Assembly (NCBI GenBank): GCA_934654515.1
Contig: CAKUGA010000012.1
Location: 1-33,315 of the forward strand
Direction: 5' to 3'
Length of the DNA: 33,315 nt
Origin: an uncultured Collinsella sp.
GTDB lineage: Bacteria > Actinomycetota > Coriobacteriia > Coriobacteriales > Coriobacteriaceae
Each line of letters opens with the position of its first letter. Within the stretch, counting starts at the first letter, position 1. The notes below the pieces were generated by a model. It saw only the letters and a program-made list of their open reading frames with translations, was not told the DNA's origin and ran no database searches. Positions 13,659 through 21,847 of the stretch are shown piece by piece. The position numbers and the translations under genes are program-made.

Positions 13659-14960
13659 CTAGCGGATATGCGCGGGTTTGCCGCCCCAGTAGAAGCGGCA
13701 GAAGGCTCGTTTGCGCTTTTGGGGTTTGCCTACGAGCTCCATGGTTGCGATGGCGATGTCTTCGGCTGCGTGGGGGCGGCGTAGTACTTCGCCGTTGATG
13801 AGCAGTGCCTTGAGCGACTCAGGATGATCGTGGAGATGACGCAACGTCACGATGAGCTCTCGTGCGGTGGTGACATGCATGCTGGCGCCCATGCCAGTGA
13901 GCATGGTGGTGTTGGCCTTTTCCTGGCCATAGGACTTGCCCAGCAGAATCATCGGCAGATGTGCGCATAGGCACTCGGTGACCGTGAGTCCGCCCGATTT
14001 GAGGATTGCCAGGTCGCATCCGTGCATGAGGGCCGCCATGTCGTCGACATAGTCCAACACCGTGACGTTCTCGAGCTTCATGGCATCGAAGAGCGTCTTC
14101 AACCGGGTGGCATACTCCACGTCTTTGCCGGGCAAAAAGACAAAGTGCATGTCTTCGAAGCTGCGCAGGAAGGGGAGTGTGTGGTCCATCGCCGCGCGAA
14201 AGCGGACGTAAGGCTGAGGCAAGCTGGCACCGGCCATTACCAGCACGACGGTCTTGTCGGTGGGGAGGTTGAACTTGGCTAGCTCTTCCTCGCGATCGTA
14301 ATCCGTGTCGAATCCGGCGCGAATAGGAATGCCGGTAATGCGAATCTTTGCTTCGGGGACCCTACGGGGGCGGAGCGTTTCGGCCATAAATTCGTTGGCA
14401 ACACAGAATAAATCGGTGTCCTTGTGGGGCCACCATCCCTCGACTTCGTAGTCGGTCGGTACGCAGATGACTGGATAATCGATACCCGTAATGACGCGGG
14501 CGCCTACGGCAACATTGGCTGCCGTGATGTGCGTTGCGACCACGGCTATGGGCCTGCGGCTGCGGACATATTCGTTGAAGGCGGGGAACATAATTCGCGA
14601 CCATGCTGTGCCGCCACCCCAGAGCAGATGTCCCGTAAGCGTATATCGCCAGGTCAGGTCGTAAATGGGGCGCGTGGCTCCCGTAAAAGAAGCCGCGGTT
14701 TTATTGCCGTCGAATTTAATACGTCCAAAATCAAGGATATCGAGTACTTCAATCTCAACGTCCTCGGGGATGCCATTGGTGCCGCGGATGAGGTCGAATG
14801 CCTGCGCAATCGCATTTGCGGCGGCCTTGTGGCCCGAGCCGACCGAGGCGTGCACGATGGTCACGAGAGGTTTTTGCTGAGCCAAGAGCGTGGTTTTCTT
14901 CGATTGGGGAGTGCTGAGCGTAAGCAGGGGAGCGTCGTCGCTCGTCTGCGTCTGATCCAT
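13659..14960 (-). CDS. MGDG-synthase / UgtP-like glycosyltransferase (GT28)
   Basis: A 433-residue glycosyltransferase of the monogalactosyldiacylglycerol synthase / processive diacylglycerol glucosyltransferase group, expected to sit at the inner membrane face and transfer a sugar from a UDP-sugar to a lipid. The N-terminal MGDG-synthase domain starts VTIVHASVGSGHKAAANAI (33-51). The GT-B C-terminal donor site is KSGGLTVTECLCAHLPMIL, followed by GQEKANT. ATG 14960 is chosen because AGGGGAG lies 6 nt upstream; an ATG 13 codons earlier has none. It is divergent from trxB. Substrate, glycolipid versus another lipid acceptor, cannot be read from sequence. No flippase or lipoteichoic acid gene is adjacent. 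Confidence 0.82.
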   Translation of the reverse strand: MDQTQTSDDAPLLTLSTPQSKKTTLLAQQKPLVTIVHASVGSGHKAAANAIAQAFDLIRGTNGIPEDVEIEVLDILDFGRIKFDGNKTAASFTGATRPIYDLTWRYTLTGHLLWGGGTAWSRIMFPAFNEYVRSRRPIAVVATHITAANVAVGARVITGIDYPVICVPTDYEVEGWWPHKDTDLFCVANEFMAETLRPRRVPEAKIRITGIPIRAGFDTDYDREEELAKFNLPTDKTVVLVMAGASLPQPYVRFRAAMDHTLPFLRSFEDMHFVFLPGKDVEYATRLKTLFDAMKLENVTVLDYVDDMAALMHGCDLAILKSGGLTVTECLCAHLPMILLGKSYGQEKANTTMLTGMGASMHVTTARELIVTLRHLHDHPESLKALLINGEVLRRPHAAEDIAIATMELVGKPQKRKRAFCRFYWGGKPAHIR

Positions 14961-15078
14961 CGATAACTCCCCTTCGACGTTGTAACACGGATTTATCATT
15001 GTAGTGCATGAGTGTCACGTTCACGTTAATTTGGGTATGAGCGCAAAGAACGACAACGTTTTGGCGAGAGGACTCTTC

Positions 15079-16014
15079 ATGACTACCGATCAGACGATTG
15101 ATGTTGCGATTATCGGCGGAGGCCCCGCGGGCTATGCTGCCGCCATTTATGCGGCGCGCGCCAACCTGACGACGACTGTCCTTGAGCAGGGCATGTCGGG
15201 CGGACAGATCGCTACGAGCAACGAGATTGAGAATTATCCTGGCATTCCGCTACTGAGCGGTGTCGAACTTGGTGAGCGGTTCCAACAGCATGCTGAAGGC
15301 CTGGGGGCTCAGGTTGAATGGAGTATGGTGACGGGCGTCGATTACGATGCCGATGCGGCTCAATTTACCATCCATCATGATATGGGCGACACAGCGGCCA
15401 AGAGCGTCATTGCGTGCATGGGCGCCACGCCGCGTCCTGCGGGTTTTGTTGGCGAGGACACGTATCGCGGTCGTGGCGTTTCGTATTGCGCGACGTGTGA
15501 CGGCATGTTCTTCCGTGGCAAGCAGGTCTTTGTTATCGGAGGCGGCAATTCGGCATGCGAGGAGGCGCTGTTCCTGTCCGACATTGCCAGCAGCGTGACC
15601 ATCGTGCTGCGTCGCGATCAGTTCCGTGCACCCGAGGGCGTTGTGAATAAGGTTCTTTCTAAGGACAATATTTCAGTTAGGTACCAAACTAGTATTGTTG
15701 AGCTTTCTGGTGAAGCGATGCCCACGACAATCACATTCAAGGACAATGCGACTGGTGAAATTCACACTGAGTCCTTTGAACCTGGATCGTTTGGCATCTT
15801 TGTTTTTACGGGGACGCAGCCACATACCGAGCTTGTTGAGCATCTAGTCGACCTGGCTCCCGACGGCGGCATTGTCACCGACGATTCGATGGCCACCCGT
15901 ACACCTGGTTTATTTGCCGCTGGCGATATCCGCTCCAAGCGTTTACGCCAGGTTGTGACCGCCGTTTCGGACGGAGCCATAGCTGCAACCAGCGCATACG
16001 CGTTTCTTCGCTGA
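15079..16014 (+). CDS. trxB: Thioredoxin-disulfide reductase
   Basis: A 311-residue NADPH-dependent flavoenzyme that reduces thioredoxin. It has the N-terminal FAD dinucleotide fold GGGPAG (13-18), the redox-active CATC (C137, C140), the NADPH-binding GGGNSA (154-159), and the second FAD motif PGLFAAGDI near the C-terminus. The start ATG 15079 is selected by GAGAGGA 6 nt upstream and by conserved sequence starting there; the frame is open for 25 codons more. It is monocistronic: a terminator follows and no trxA is adjacent. The upstream gene is divergent. Confidence 0.93.
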   Translation: MTTDQTIDVAIIGGGPAGYAAAIYAARANLTTTVLEQGMSGGQIATSNEIENYPGIPLLSGVELGERFQQHAEGLGAQVEWSMVTGVDYDADAAQFTIHHDMGDTAAKSVIACMGATPRPAGFVGEDTYRGRGVSYCATCDGMFFRGKQVFVIGGGNSACEEALFLSDIASSVTIVLRRDQFRAPEGVVNKVLSKDNISVRYQTSIVELSGEAMPTTITFKDNATGEIHTESFEPGSFGIFVFTGTQPHTELVEHLVDLAPDGGIVTDDSMATRTPGLFAAGDIRSKRLRQVVTAVSDGAIAATSAYAFLR

Positions 16015-16058
16015 TAAGTACGATAATATATCTTATGTAAGGTTGCTATCAATTAACT

Positions 16059-16103
16059 AAATAGCGGGACGATGCATCAGCGCACTGCCCCGCTATTTTT
16101 CTT
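16059..16103 (+). terminator. Intrinsic terminator after trxB
   Basis: AAATAGCGGG (16059-16068) pairs perfectly with CCCGCTATTT (16089-16098), 20-nt loop, then TTC after a run of five T (16096-16100). It lies 44 nt after the trxB stop. Confidence 0.8.
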
Positions 16104-16109
16104 GGCAGC

Positions 16110-16132
16110 TATGTGGTATGCAAAACTAGATA
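16110..16132. promoter_or_regulatory. Putative operator upstream of the DUF1836 gene
   Basis: An inverted repeat TATGTGGT-N7-ACTAGATA, imperfect on the left arm. It is identical at 20 of 23 positions to the perfect site ahead of degV (17785-17807), including the spacer end CAAA. It lies 39-61 nt before the start codon and would overlap the -35 position of a promoter using TACAAT (16141-16146). Confidence 0.55.
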
Positions 16133-16170
16133 ACCTAGAATACAATATAGAAAACGAACGGAGGCCTCTT

Positions 16171-16782
16171 ATGAACCACGTTAAACACGTTATTCCGATG
16201 TCCGATTCGTCGGTCAGCATTAAGCCCGAGGATATTCAGCCCACTGTGCTGCCCGATGCATTTATTCAGTCCGAAATCGTGCGCAAACTTAATACGTTGA
16301 GTCTGCCGCGCTATAACCAGTTGCCCAATGTGACGCTCTACCGCGACCAGGTCATTGAGTATGTTGCGCTGTGGATGGAGCCACTGTCCATTTGCGTTGA
16401 GCAGCCTGTCATTACGCCATCGATGATCAATAACTACGTGAAGGTCGGCCTGGTGCCTGCCCCGGTCAAAAAGCAATATGGCCGCGAGCAGATTGCCCGC
16501 CTGATCGCTATCTGCATCTTTAAGCAGGTGCTACCTATTGCTGCGGTGCAGGCGCTCTTTAACATTCAGCGTTTGAGCTACGATGCCCCGACGGCCTTCG
16601 ACTATGTGGTCGATCAGCTCGAGGCATCGATTCGTTCGGCGTTTTCCTTCGAGCAGATGCCGGTTCCCGATACGGCGCATCAGGTAACGCGGGAGTCGCT
16701 GCTTGTGCGCAGTGCAGTTTCATCCTTCGTTTCGAAGGCGTACCTGATGAGCTATCTTAAGTTTAATGGGTTTAATAGCTAG
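16171..16782 (+). CDS. DUF1836 domain protein, probable transcriptional regulator
   Basis: A 203-residue protein with the DUF1836 core: LPRYNQLPNVTLYRDQVIEYVALWMEPL, then PSMINNYVKVGLVPAPVKKQYGREQIARLIAICIFKQVLPI, a MerR-like helix-turn-helix arrangement. Regulators of this group are uncharacterised. ATG 16171 follows CGGAGG by 6 nt; the open frame upstream has no such site. A 23-bp inverted-repeat site precedes it and recurs upstream of the convergent degV gene, so it may regulate itself and degV. The two genes end facing each other at a shared terminator. Confidence 0.8.
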   Translation: MNHVKHVIPMSDSSVSIKPEDIQPTVLPDAFIQSEIVRKLNTLSLPRYNQLPNVTLYRDQVIEYVALWMEPLSICVEQPVITPSMINNYVKVGLVPAPVKKQYGREQIARLIAICIFKQVLPIAAVQALFNIQRLSYDAPTAFDYVVDQLEASIRSAFSFEQMPVPDTAHQVTRESLLVRSAVSSFVSKAYLMSYLKFNGFNS

Positions 16783-16794
16783 CCAACGTATATA

Positions 16795-16843
16795 ACGGGC
16801 GGGACAAAGGGTCATCTGCCACTTTGTCCCGCCCGTATTTTTG
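16795..16843. terminator. Shared terminator of the DUF1836 gene and degV
   Basis: ACGGGCGGGACAAAG (16795-16809) pairs perfectly with CTTTGTCCCGCCCGT (16822-16836), 12-nt loop, then ATTTTTG on the + strand. It lies between the two convergent stop codons. The GACAAAGGG core also occurs in the hairpin at 13419-13467. Confidence 0.8.
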
Positions 16844-16855
16844 CTTAGTTGTACT

Positions 16856-17722
16856 TTATTGGCCCGAAGCCACGCCCATGCCGTAGCCGATAATGAGTCC
16901 ATGCATTTCGGCATAGTATGAATCTAGCCCGTTACAGGGCATGATGATAGTCTTGGAGTTTGGCCAGCGCTCCACAATGCGGCTGGCAAGTGCCTGGGCG
17001 CCTGCCTCATTCTCGACATGGTCGATAACGACCTTGCCGCCCGTAAAACCCTCGGCTTCCATGGTGTCGATGATCTTGTTGACCATCTTCTTTTCGCCAC
17101 GCGTGTGCCCGACGAGTTCGATTTTGCCGACTTCACTCGCCGTGCCCAAAATGCGAATATTGAGCTTGTTGGCAATGACGCCGGCTGCCTTAGGGATACG
17201 TCCGGCTTTGGCGAGATTTTCGTAATTGCACAAGCTGAAGAGGATTTTGCTGTTTTGTTCCAAGCTATCAAAATAGGCGCAAGCATCTTCAAAGGAAACA
17301 TCGGGATTGCTTGCCAGATAGCGGTCAAACAGCAAGAAGATCAAATCCATCTTGCCGCCGGCCGCGCGTGAATTGACCAGATGAATCTGGCGGTCCGGAT
17401 CCTCGGCAAGCACCATATCGCGTGCGGTGGCAGCGGCGTTATAGCTACCCGAAACTCCTTCGGAGATGGGCATACAGATTGTCTTGTCGGCAAGCTTAAA
17501 GAGCTCAGCCCACTCCCCTACGCTGGGGCAAGCGCTCGAAGAGGCACTCGACTCCGCTTGTACGGCGCAGTTGAGCTCATGTACATCGAGCGTCAAGTCA
17601 TCGACAAACTCGCGCTCCCCTACTCGAATTTTGAGGGGTGCAAATGCAAAAATGGTATGAGGTGCGGTTGGCTTCCAATCGCGAAGGTTGCAGCTCGAAT
17701 CTGAGATAAGTGCCCAGCTCAT
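16856..17722 (-). CDS. DegV family protein (fatty-acid binding, FakB-like)
   Basis: A 288-residue DegV-fold protein. Family members bind a fatty acid; FakB members present it to the kinase FakA. Visible features: the N-terminal ISDSSCNL (the usual SDS start), CPSVGEWAELF, the SEGVSGSYNAAATAR block that contacts the carboxylate, and IPKAAGVIANKLNIRIL near the middle. AGAAAGGA precedes ATG by 6 nt. No fakA-like gene is in the window. A perfect inverted repeat shared with the DUF1836 gene lies 63 nt upstream, next to a TATAAT -10, so regulation by the DUF1836 protein is plausible. It could also have a cysteine-desulfhydrase-independent lipid-carrier role; substrate is unknown. Confidence 0.88.
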   Translation of the reverse strand: MSWALISDSSCNLRDWKPTAPHTIFAFAPLKIRVGEREFVDDLTLDVHELNCAVQAESSASSSACPSVGEWAELFKLADKTICMPISEGVSGSYNAAATARDMVLAEDPDRQIHLVNSRAAGGKMDLIFLLFDRYLASNPDVSFEDACAYFDSLEQNSKILFSLCNYENLAKAGRIPKAAGVIANKLNIRILGTASEVGKIELVGHTRGEKKMVNKIIDTMEAEGFTGGKVVIDHVENEAGAQALASRIVERWPNSKTIIMPCNGLDSYYAEMHGLIIGYGMGVASGQ

Positions 17723-17751
17723 AGAGGGTCCTTTCTAATTGTTCCTCAACA

Positions 17752-17757
17752 ATTATA
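17752..17757 (-). promoter_or_regulatory. degV promoter -10 element
   Basis: TATAAT on the - strand, 29 nt before the ATG. No good -35 is seen at 17775-17780 (CCCTAA), which would fit a promoter that needs an activator bound at the inverted repeat just upstream (17785-17807). Confidence 0.5.
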
Positions 17758-17784
17758 GCCAACTTACGAACAATTAGGGATTTA

Positions 17785-17807
17785 TATCTAGTATTCAAAA
17801 CTAGATA
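17785..17807. promoter_or_regulatory. Putative operator upstream of degV
   Basis: Perfect 8-bp inverted repeat TATCTAGT-N7-ACTAGATA (17785-17792 and 17800-17807). It lies directly upstream of the expected -35 position. A related site precedes the DUF1836 gene (16110-16132). Confidence 0.6.
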
Positions 17808-17837
17808 GTACTGCCTTGCGAACAGGCAAATTGGTAC

Positions 17838-17877
17838 AAAAACAATGGACCCTGCAGCTGAAATGCCGCAGGGTCCA
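17838..17877 (-). terminator. Terminator after the NlpC/P60 gene
   Basis: On the - strand TGGACCCTGC (17877-17868) pairs perfectly with GCAGGGTCCA (17855-17846), 12-nt loop, followed by TTGTTTTTG. It begins 24 nt after the stop codon and closes the pgsA-like to NlpC/P60 gene series. Confidence 0.85.
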
Positions 17878-17900
17878 CATCGTTCGCTGTGATTGATACC

Positions 17901-19028
17901 TTAGTAGCGAACGAAGATATAGTTGTTGTTCATGCCGGCGGCAACCGAGCTGATGATAACACCCGTGTTGTAGTCGGAAGCATGAATCATCTGACCACCA
18001 CCGATGTAAATGCCGGTGTGGTACGAGTTGACCACAACGTCACCGGGTTGCGGATCGGACACACGCGTCCAGCCCATAAAGGTACCCGTGGTGCCGAGGC
18101 GGCAATAGCGACCCGTGAGGCAATAGCTAACAAAACCAGAGCAGTCGAAACTGTTCGGGCCAATTCCGCCCCAGGAATAAGCGCAACCAAGCTTGCTGTA
18201 TGCACGCGAGACAACAGAACCGCCATCGACGGACTGGCTCGGAGCAGAAGGCGTCGGAGCCGGAGCGGGCGTGGAGGGCTGCGGCGTCGGAGCAGGTGCC
18301 GGCGTAGGAGCCGGAGTGTTGCCGCCCTGGTTGTTGTTATTGCTGGTCTGGCCACCGTTGTTGGTGTTCTCGGTCGTACCGGCAGTTTCGCTGCTCACCG
18401 TGGCCTTCTCAGCAGTGCTGGCGTTAATGCCCGCCTGCAGTGCGGCGTTCGCCTCAGCCTCGGCGGCAAGCTCGGCCTGCAGCTGAGAATCCAGGGAGTT
18501 TACGACGCTCTGAGCTTCAGCCTGCTGAGCGTTAAGCTCGTCGACCTTTTTCTGCGTGGAAGCGACGTTCTTCTCCTGCTCGGCCTGCTTATCGGTGAGC
18601 TGCTGCTTAAGCTCCTTGACCTCTTGAATGGTCTGAGCCTGCTTATCGGAAACTTTGCCGTAGTAGAACAGACGGTTGAGCATATCGCTCAGGTCGTCAA
18701 CGCCCGTCAGAACCTGAAGCAAGCTCAGACCGCCGGTCTTGTACTCACCGGCGACATAGGTCGAGAGCTTGGCCTGACCATCGGCGATCTCCTGCTGCTT
18801 TTGCGTGATCTCTCCGGCAGTCTGATCGAGCGCCTGCGTCTGCGTGGCGAGCTCATCGTAAATCTGCTGGGTTTGGGTACCGATCTGCTCGAGTTTCGTA
18901 CGAGCAGCGGCAAGGTCGGATGCGGTATCGGCGTAGGCAGGAGCCGCGAGGCCCAAGCCCAAAACACAAGCGAGGGTTGCCGTAGCAGCGCAGCGTGCCA
19001 TGTTTTTGTGCGTGTTTGCTGTGCGCAT
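17901..19028 (-). CDS. Secreted NlpC/P60 peptidoglycan hydrolase with coiled coil
   Basis: A 375-residue exported protein. Signal peptide about 1-33 (LGLGLAAPAYA), a long coiled coil with gaps (about 36-210, rich in Q, E and A), a low-complexity linker of N/G then P-A-P-T repeats (about 230-270), and a C-terminal NlpC/P60 domain with catalytic C296 (SFDCSGF), H337 (YHTGIY) and H349. Such enzymes (RipA, CwlO, PcsB types) cut D-Glu/mDAP-type stem peptides and act in cell separation or elongation; the coiled coil is where FtsX usually controls them, though no ftsEX is here. AAAGGAAG precedes ATG by 4 nt. It follows apt by 32 nt. Confidence 0.92.
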   Translation of the reverse strand: MRTANTHKNMARCAATATLACVLGLGLAAPAYADTASDLAAARTKLEQIGTQTQQIYDELATQTQALDQTAGEITQKQQEIADGQAKLSTYVAGEYKTGGLSLLQVLTGVDDLSDMLNRLFYYGKVSDKQAQTIQEVKELKQQLTDKQAEQEKNVASTQKKVDELNAQQAEAQSVVNSLDSQLQAELAAEAEANAALQAGINASTAEKATVSSETAGTTENTNNGGQTSNNNNQGGNTPAPTPAPAPTPQPSTPAPAPTPSAPSQSVDGGSVVSRAYSKLGCAYSWGGIGPNSFDCSGFVSYCLTGRYCRLGTTGTFMGWTRVSDPQPGDVVVNSYHTGIYIGGGQMIHASDYNTGVIISSVAAGMNNNYIFVRY

Positions 19029-19060
19029 GTAGCTTCCTTTCCAGTAACTAAGGGTAACGG

Positions 19061-19591
19061 CTAGTCTACCGTCACCAGGCTAAAGAGCTCAACATCGTCG
19101 TCAGTCGGCGTGAGCTTCTCGCGCGGGTTGAGAAACGCAAGCTCAAGGATACACCCGTAGCCCACAAGCTTTGCGCCCATATCTCGCACAAGTTTACCTG
19201 TTGCCTCGACGGTTCCGCCCGTCGCGACCAAGTCGTCCAGAATCAACACGGTATCTTTAGAGGTAATGGCATCGGCATGGATTTCGATAGAGTCGGTGCC
19301 GTATTCGAGCTCGTAGCTCTGGCTCACCGTCTTGCGGGGTAGCTTGCCCGGCTTACGTGCGGGAACAAAGCCGGCGCCCAGAGCGACGGCCACGGGAACG
19401 CCCACCATAAAGCCGCGAGCCTCGGGACCCACGACCTTGGTGATTCCCATGCCGGCAAAGTGCTCGGCGAGGGCATCGGTCATGGCTTTGAGCGCCTCGG
19501 GATTGCCAAAGAGCGGCGTGATGTCTTTAAAGATGACTCCGGGCTCGGGATAGTCGGGGATGTCGACGATTTGAGATTCGAAGTCGTACAT
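19061..19591 (-). CDS. apt: Adenine phosphoribosyltransferase
   Basis: A 176-residue enzyme that converts adenine and PRPP to AMP in purine salvage. It has the PRPP-binding loop VLILDDLVATGGT (115-127), the N-terminal PDYPEPGVIFKDITPLF block (12-28) specific to APT, and GPEARGFMVG (55-64). ATG 19591 is chosen because GAAAGG lies 7 nt upstream; an ATG five codons earlier overlaps that site. It stands between the MerR regulator (40-nt gap) and the NlpC/P60 gene in one - strand series. Confidence 0.93.
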   Translation of the reverse strand: MYDFESQIVDIPDYPEPGVIFKDITPLFGNPEALKAMTDALAEHFAGMGITKVVGPEARGFMVGVPVAVALGAGFVPARKPGKLPRKTVSQSYELEYGTDSIEIHADAITSKDTVLILDDLVATGGTVEATGKLVRDMGAKLVGYGCILELAFLNPREKLTPTDDDVELFSLVTVD

Positions 19592-19631
19592 TGCATGACC
19601 TTTCAATGGGTTGCCGAAATATCAACAGCGG

Positions 19632-20510
19632 TTATTTGCCCGCGGTGACGGTGCCGGATTGCGAAGGGACGACGACCTTGAGCGGCTTTACGAGAGAATC
19701 TTCGTGCGAAGCCGGCGCGGCAGTTTCTTCGTTTTTGGCCTTGGTGGACTCGGAGCGAGCAATTTCCTCATCGAGTGCATCGATGTCGGCGTCCTCGACC
19801 ACGGCGTTGAGCGATTCAAAAACGCGGTTCTTGAGCAGCGCAGTGTGCACACCCTCGGTCAAGTCGTGCAGTTTCTTAAACGCACGCTCGAGCTTGGCAT
19901 CGCGCTCGTCGTCGGAGGTATCCATGCCGAGCATGCTCACGAGCACCTGCTCAAACATCGAAGACTCGCGGTTTGCCGACGATACGTACTGACGTAGGTT
20001 GCGCGGCTCAATGTGGAAGCGCGACAGCTCCGAGCAGTAACGGATGATAGGAAAATCGCGACCATCGACGAGCTCACGATTCTGCGGACTCTTGATGATG
20101 CGAATGAGGTCGTTCTCGGCGAGCGAGCGGATAAACGAGATCTCGACGCCTAGCATATCGGGAATGGTCTCGATGGGATGCAGCTTTTGCTTAGTCTCCT
20201 TGGGCTCTGTCTTAAGCGGAACATCGGACAGCAAGCCCACCTCGTAGGCGAGCGTTGACAGGTCCGTGGCGTTTTCCAAGCGCTGCTTAATCACGTTGAG
20301 CGGCATGTAGCGAGTCTTCTGCAAGTGCAGAATGACCTCCAGGCGATCAACATCCTCCTTGGAGTACTGACGGTATCCCTTAGGCGTACGATGAGGGGTA
20401 ATGAGCCCCTCATCCTCTAGAAATCTAATTTTTGAGTTCGAAAGATCGGGGTATGCGCCTCGAAGAAGGTTGACGACTTGGCCGATACTCAAATAGTTGC
20501 GTTCGGCCAT
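19632..20510 (-). CDS. MerR-family regulator, FtsR-like
   Basis: A 292-residue protein with an N-terminal MerR helix-turn-helix (about 5-75: LSIGQVVNLLRGAYPDLSNSKIRFLEDEGLITPHRTPKGYRQY). A second helical region follows about residue 108 (IETIPDMLGVEISFIRSLAENDLI), resembling a second DNA-binding-like unit. The last 70 residues are charged and probably disordered. It directly follows the FHA gene (3-nt gap). In corynebacteria and mycobacteria the FHA protein OdhI/GarA gene is next to ftsR (Rv1828 type), a MerR regulator that activates ftsZ; the size and order match. The FtsR assignment is from context and architecture, not a database hit. Confidence 0.78.
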   Translation of the reverse strand: MAERNYLSIGQVVNLLRGAYPDLSNSKIRFLEDEGLITPHRTPKGYRQYSKEDVDRLEVILHLQKTRYMPLNVIKQRLENATDLSTLAYEVGLLSDVPLKTEPKETKQKLHPIETIPDMLGVEISFIRSLAENDLIRIIKSPQNRELVDGRDFPIIRYCSELSRFHIEPRNLRQYVSSANRESSMFEQVLVSMLGMDTSDDERDAKLERAFKKLHDLTEGVHTALLKNRVFESLNAVVEDADIDALDEEIARSESTKAKNEETAAPASHEDSLVKPLKVVVPSQSGTVTAGK

Positions 20511-20513
20511 GCC

Positions 20514-20948
20514 CTACTCACCGGTTTCGATGCGCTCCGGCGTGCTCTCGTGGTAGATGAGCGTAAACGTACCGATCTGGACGGATGAACCATCGTGCAG
20601 CGGGGCTGCATTGACGATGGCACCATCGACCCAGGTGCCATTGAGCGAACCCAGGTCCTCGATGCGAGCGCCGAGGCCCTCACGAATAATGCGCGCGTGG
20701 CTGCGCGAAACGGTCATGTCATTGAGGAAGATGCCGTTCGCAGGATCGCGGCCGATGGTGGTCACGTCGTCCTCGAGCTCAAAGGCGGCACCAGTCTGCG
20801 GACCCTTGACGATGGACAGAACGGGGGCGGTGATGCGCACGTTGGCCATGAGGTCGGGAACGGTGACATCGCTTGAAGGCACGCGGAATACGCAGGTAGT
20901 GTCAGCAGTCTTATCATTCTGAGGCATATTGTTAACCATGTTGTCCAT
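20514..20948 (-). CDS. FHA-domain protein, GarA/OdhI-like
   Basis: A 144-residue protein with an N-terminal tail and one FHA domain (about 43-135). The FHA phosphothreonine-binding residues are present: G66-R67, S81-R82-S83-H84 and N103. The tail has DTTCVFR (16-22), matching the ETTSVFR phosphosite of GarA and OdhI, where threonine phosphorylation by PknB/PknG makes the FHA domain bind its own tail and release metabolic enzymes such as 2-oxoglutarate dehydrogenase and glutamate dehydrogenase. ATG 20948 is chosen for TTAGGGG 5 nt upstream. Gene order pgsA-like, FHA, MerR parallels the mycobacterial pgsA2-garA-Rv1828 neighbourhood. No kinase gene is in the window. Confidence 0.85.
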   Translation of the reverse strand: MDNMVNNMPQNDKTADTTCVFRVPSSDVTVPDLMANVRITAPVLSIVKGPQTGAAFELEDDVTTIGRDPANGIFLNDMTVSRSHARIIREGLGARIEDLGSLNGTWVDGAIVNAAPLHDGSSVQIGTFTLIYHESTPERIETGE

Positions 20949-21014
20949 GACAACCCCTAACTTATCGCGGACGAGCCGCAAATAATGAACCGTACGTAAT
21001 CATACCCCAACGAA

Positions 21015-21719
21015 TCAATCTTCGATTTCGGGGTTCAGAAAGTCGATGTCCTCGTCCTCGGGATGCTCGAGAGCCTGTTTAATGGCCGCTCCGCCCTTAA
21101 TGGAGTAGATGACAGCGGTGAGCATGGAGAAGATCACGCCGCCATACACAAAGAAGATGCCGAGGGGCACCGAGCTTCCGTTGAGACCCGGGAAGGCCGC
21201 GAGGGTTGAAGGTAAAAGGTGCGGGCCGTCAACAATGGGGAACCCGAGCAGCATGAGTGAGAAGCCGGTCATGAGCAGCGCGGTGGCAATCTTTCCGGGA
21301 AAGACGACATCGATGGGGCGAGGGTGATAATGACGCACGATAAGCGTGCCGATGCCCAGATAGATGTCGCGGCCGATAATGAGCACACAGACCCAGATTG
21401 GCAGTTCTCCGCGGACCACCAGTCCCAAGACGCCGGTGAATAACAGCGCACGGTCGCAAATGGGATCCATGACCTTGCCGAGCCACGAGACCGTCTTGGT
21501 CATGCGGGCAATTTGGCCGTCCATCCAGTCGGTGGAGGCGGCGATGGCGTAGATGACGATGGCGACGAGGCGGTTGTTGTCCGTCACAAACAGGTACAGA
21601 AACACCAGGGTGAGGATCAGGCGCGTAAAGGTAATGAAATTGGAGATCGTGAAGATCTTATTCGACGGGTAATCGGAGGTGCCGATAAGCTCCTTTTTGA
21701 TCTTCTTCTTGATGCCCAC
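21015..21719 (-). CDS. CDP-alcohol phosphatidyltransferase family protein (second PgsA-like)
   Basis: A 234-residue membrane enzyme with a complete CDP-alcohol signature: TDWMDGQIAR followed by G-x3-D-x3-D (WLGKVMDPICDR). About six hydrophobic segments follow and an acidic tail ends the protein (EHPEDEDIDFLNPEIED). The likely start is GTG 21719, with GGGGGAG 4 nt upstream; the frame is open further upstream but without a site. The N-terminus GIKKKIKKEL is strongly basic. Candidates are phosphatidylglycerophosphate, cardiolipin or phosphatidylinositol-type synthesis; the alcohol cannot be decided here. It is separate from the pgsA at 84-722. The FHA gene follows after 66 nt. Confidence 0.82.
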   Translation of the reverse strand: MGIKKKIKKELIGTSDYPSNKIFTISNFITFTRLILTLVFLYLFVTDNNRLVAIVIYAIAASTDWMDGQIARMTKTVSWLGKVMDPICDRALLFTGVLGLVVRGELPIWVCVLIIGRDIYLGIGTLIVRHYHPRPIDVVFPGKIATALLMTGFSLMLLGFPIVDGPHLLPSTLAAFPGLNGSSVPLGIFFVYGGVIFSMLTAVIYSIKGGAAIKQALEHPEDEDIDFLNPEIED

Positions 21720-21847
21720 AGGACTCCCCCGCTGGTAAACGACAAAACTTTCGATACTATACCCGTTCCCGCGATGTCTATCCAGCGCAGCCATAGAGAG
21801 TCCAGACATGTGGAGGGTAATTCTGGGCTGCGCGGGATTCTGCATTT

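Noticed and set aside
17889..19064. 391-codon open frame on the + strand over the NlpC/P60 gene
   Set aside because: Complement of the coiled-coil and proline-linker coding sequence; the - strand gene has a signal peptide and catalytic residues.
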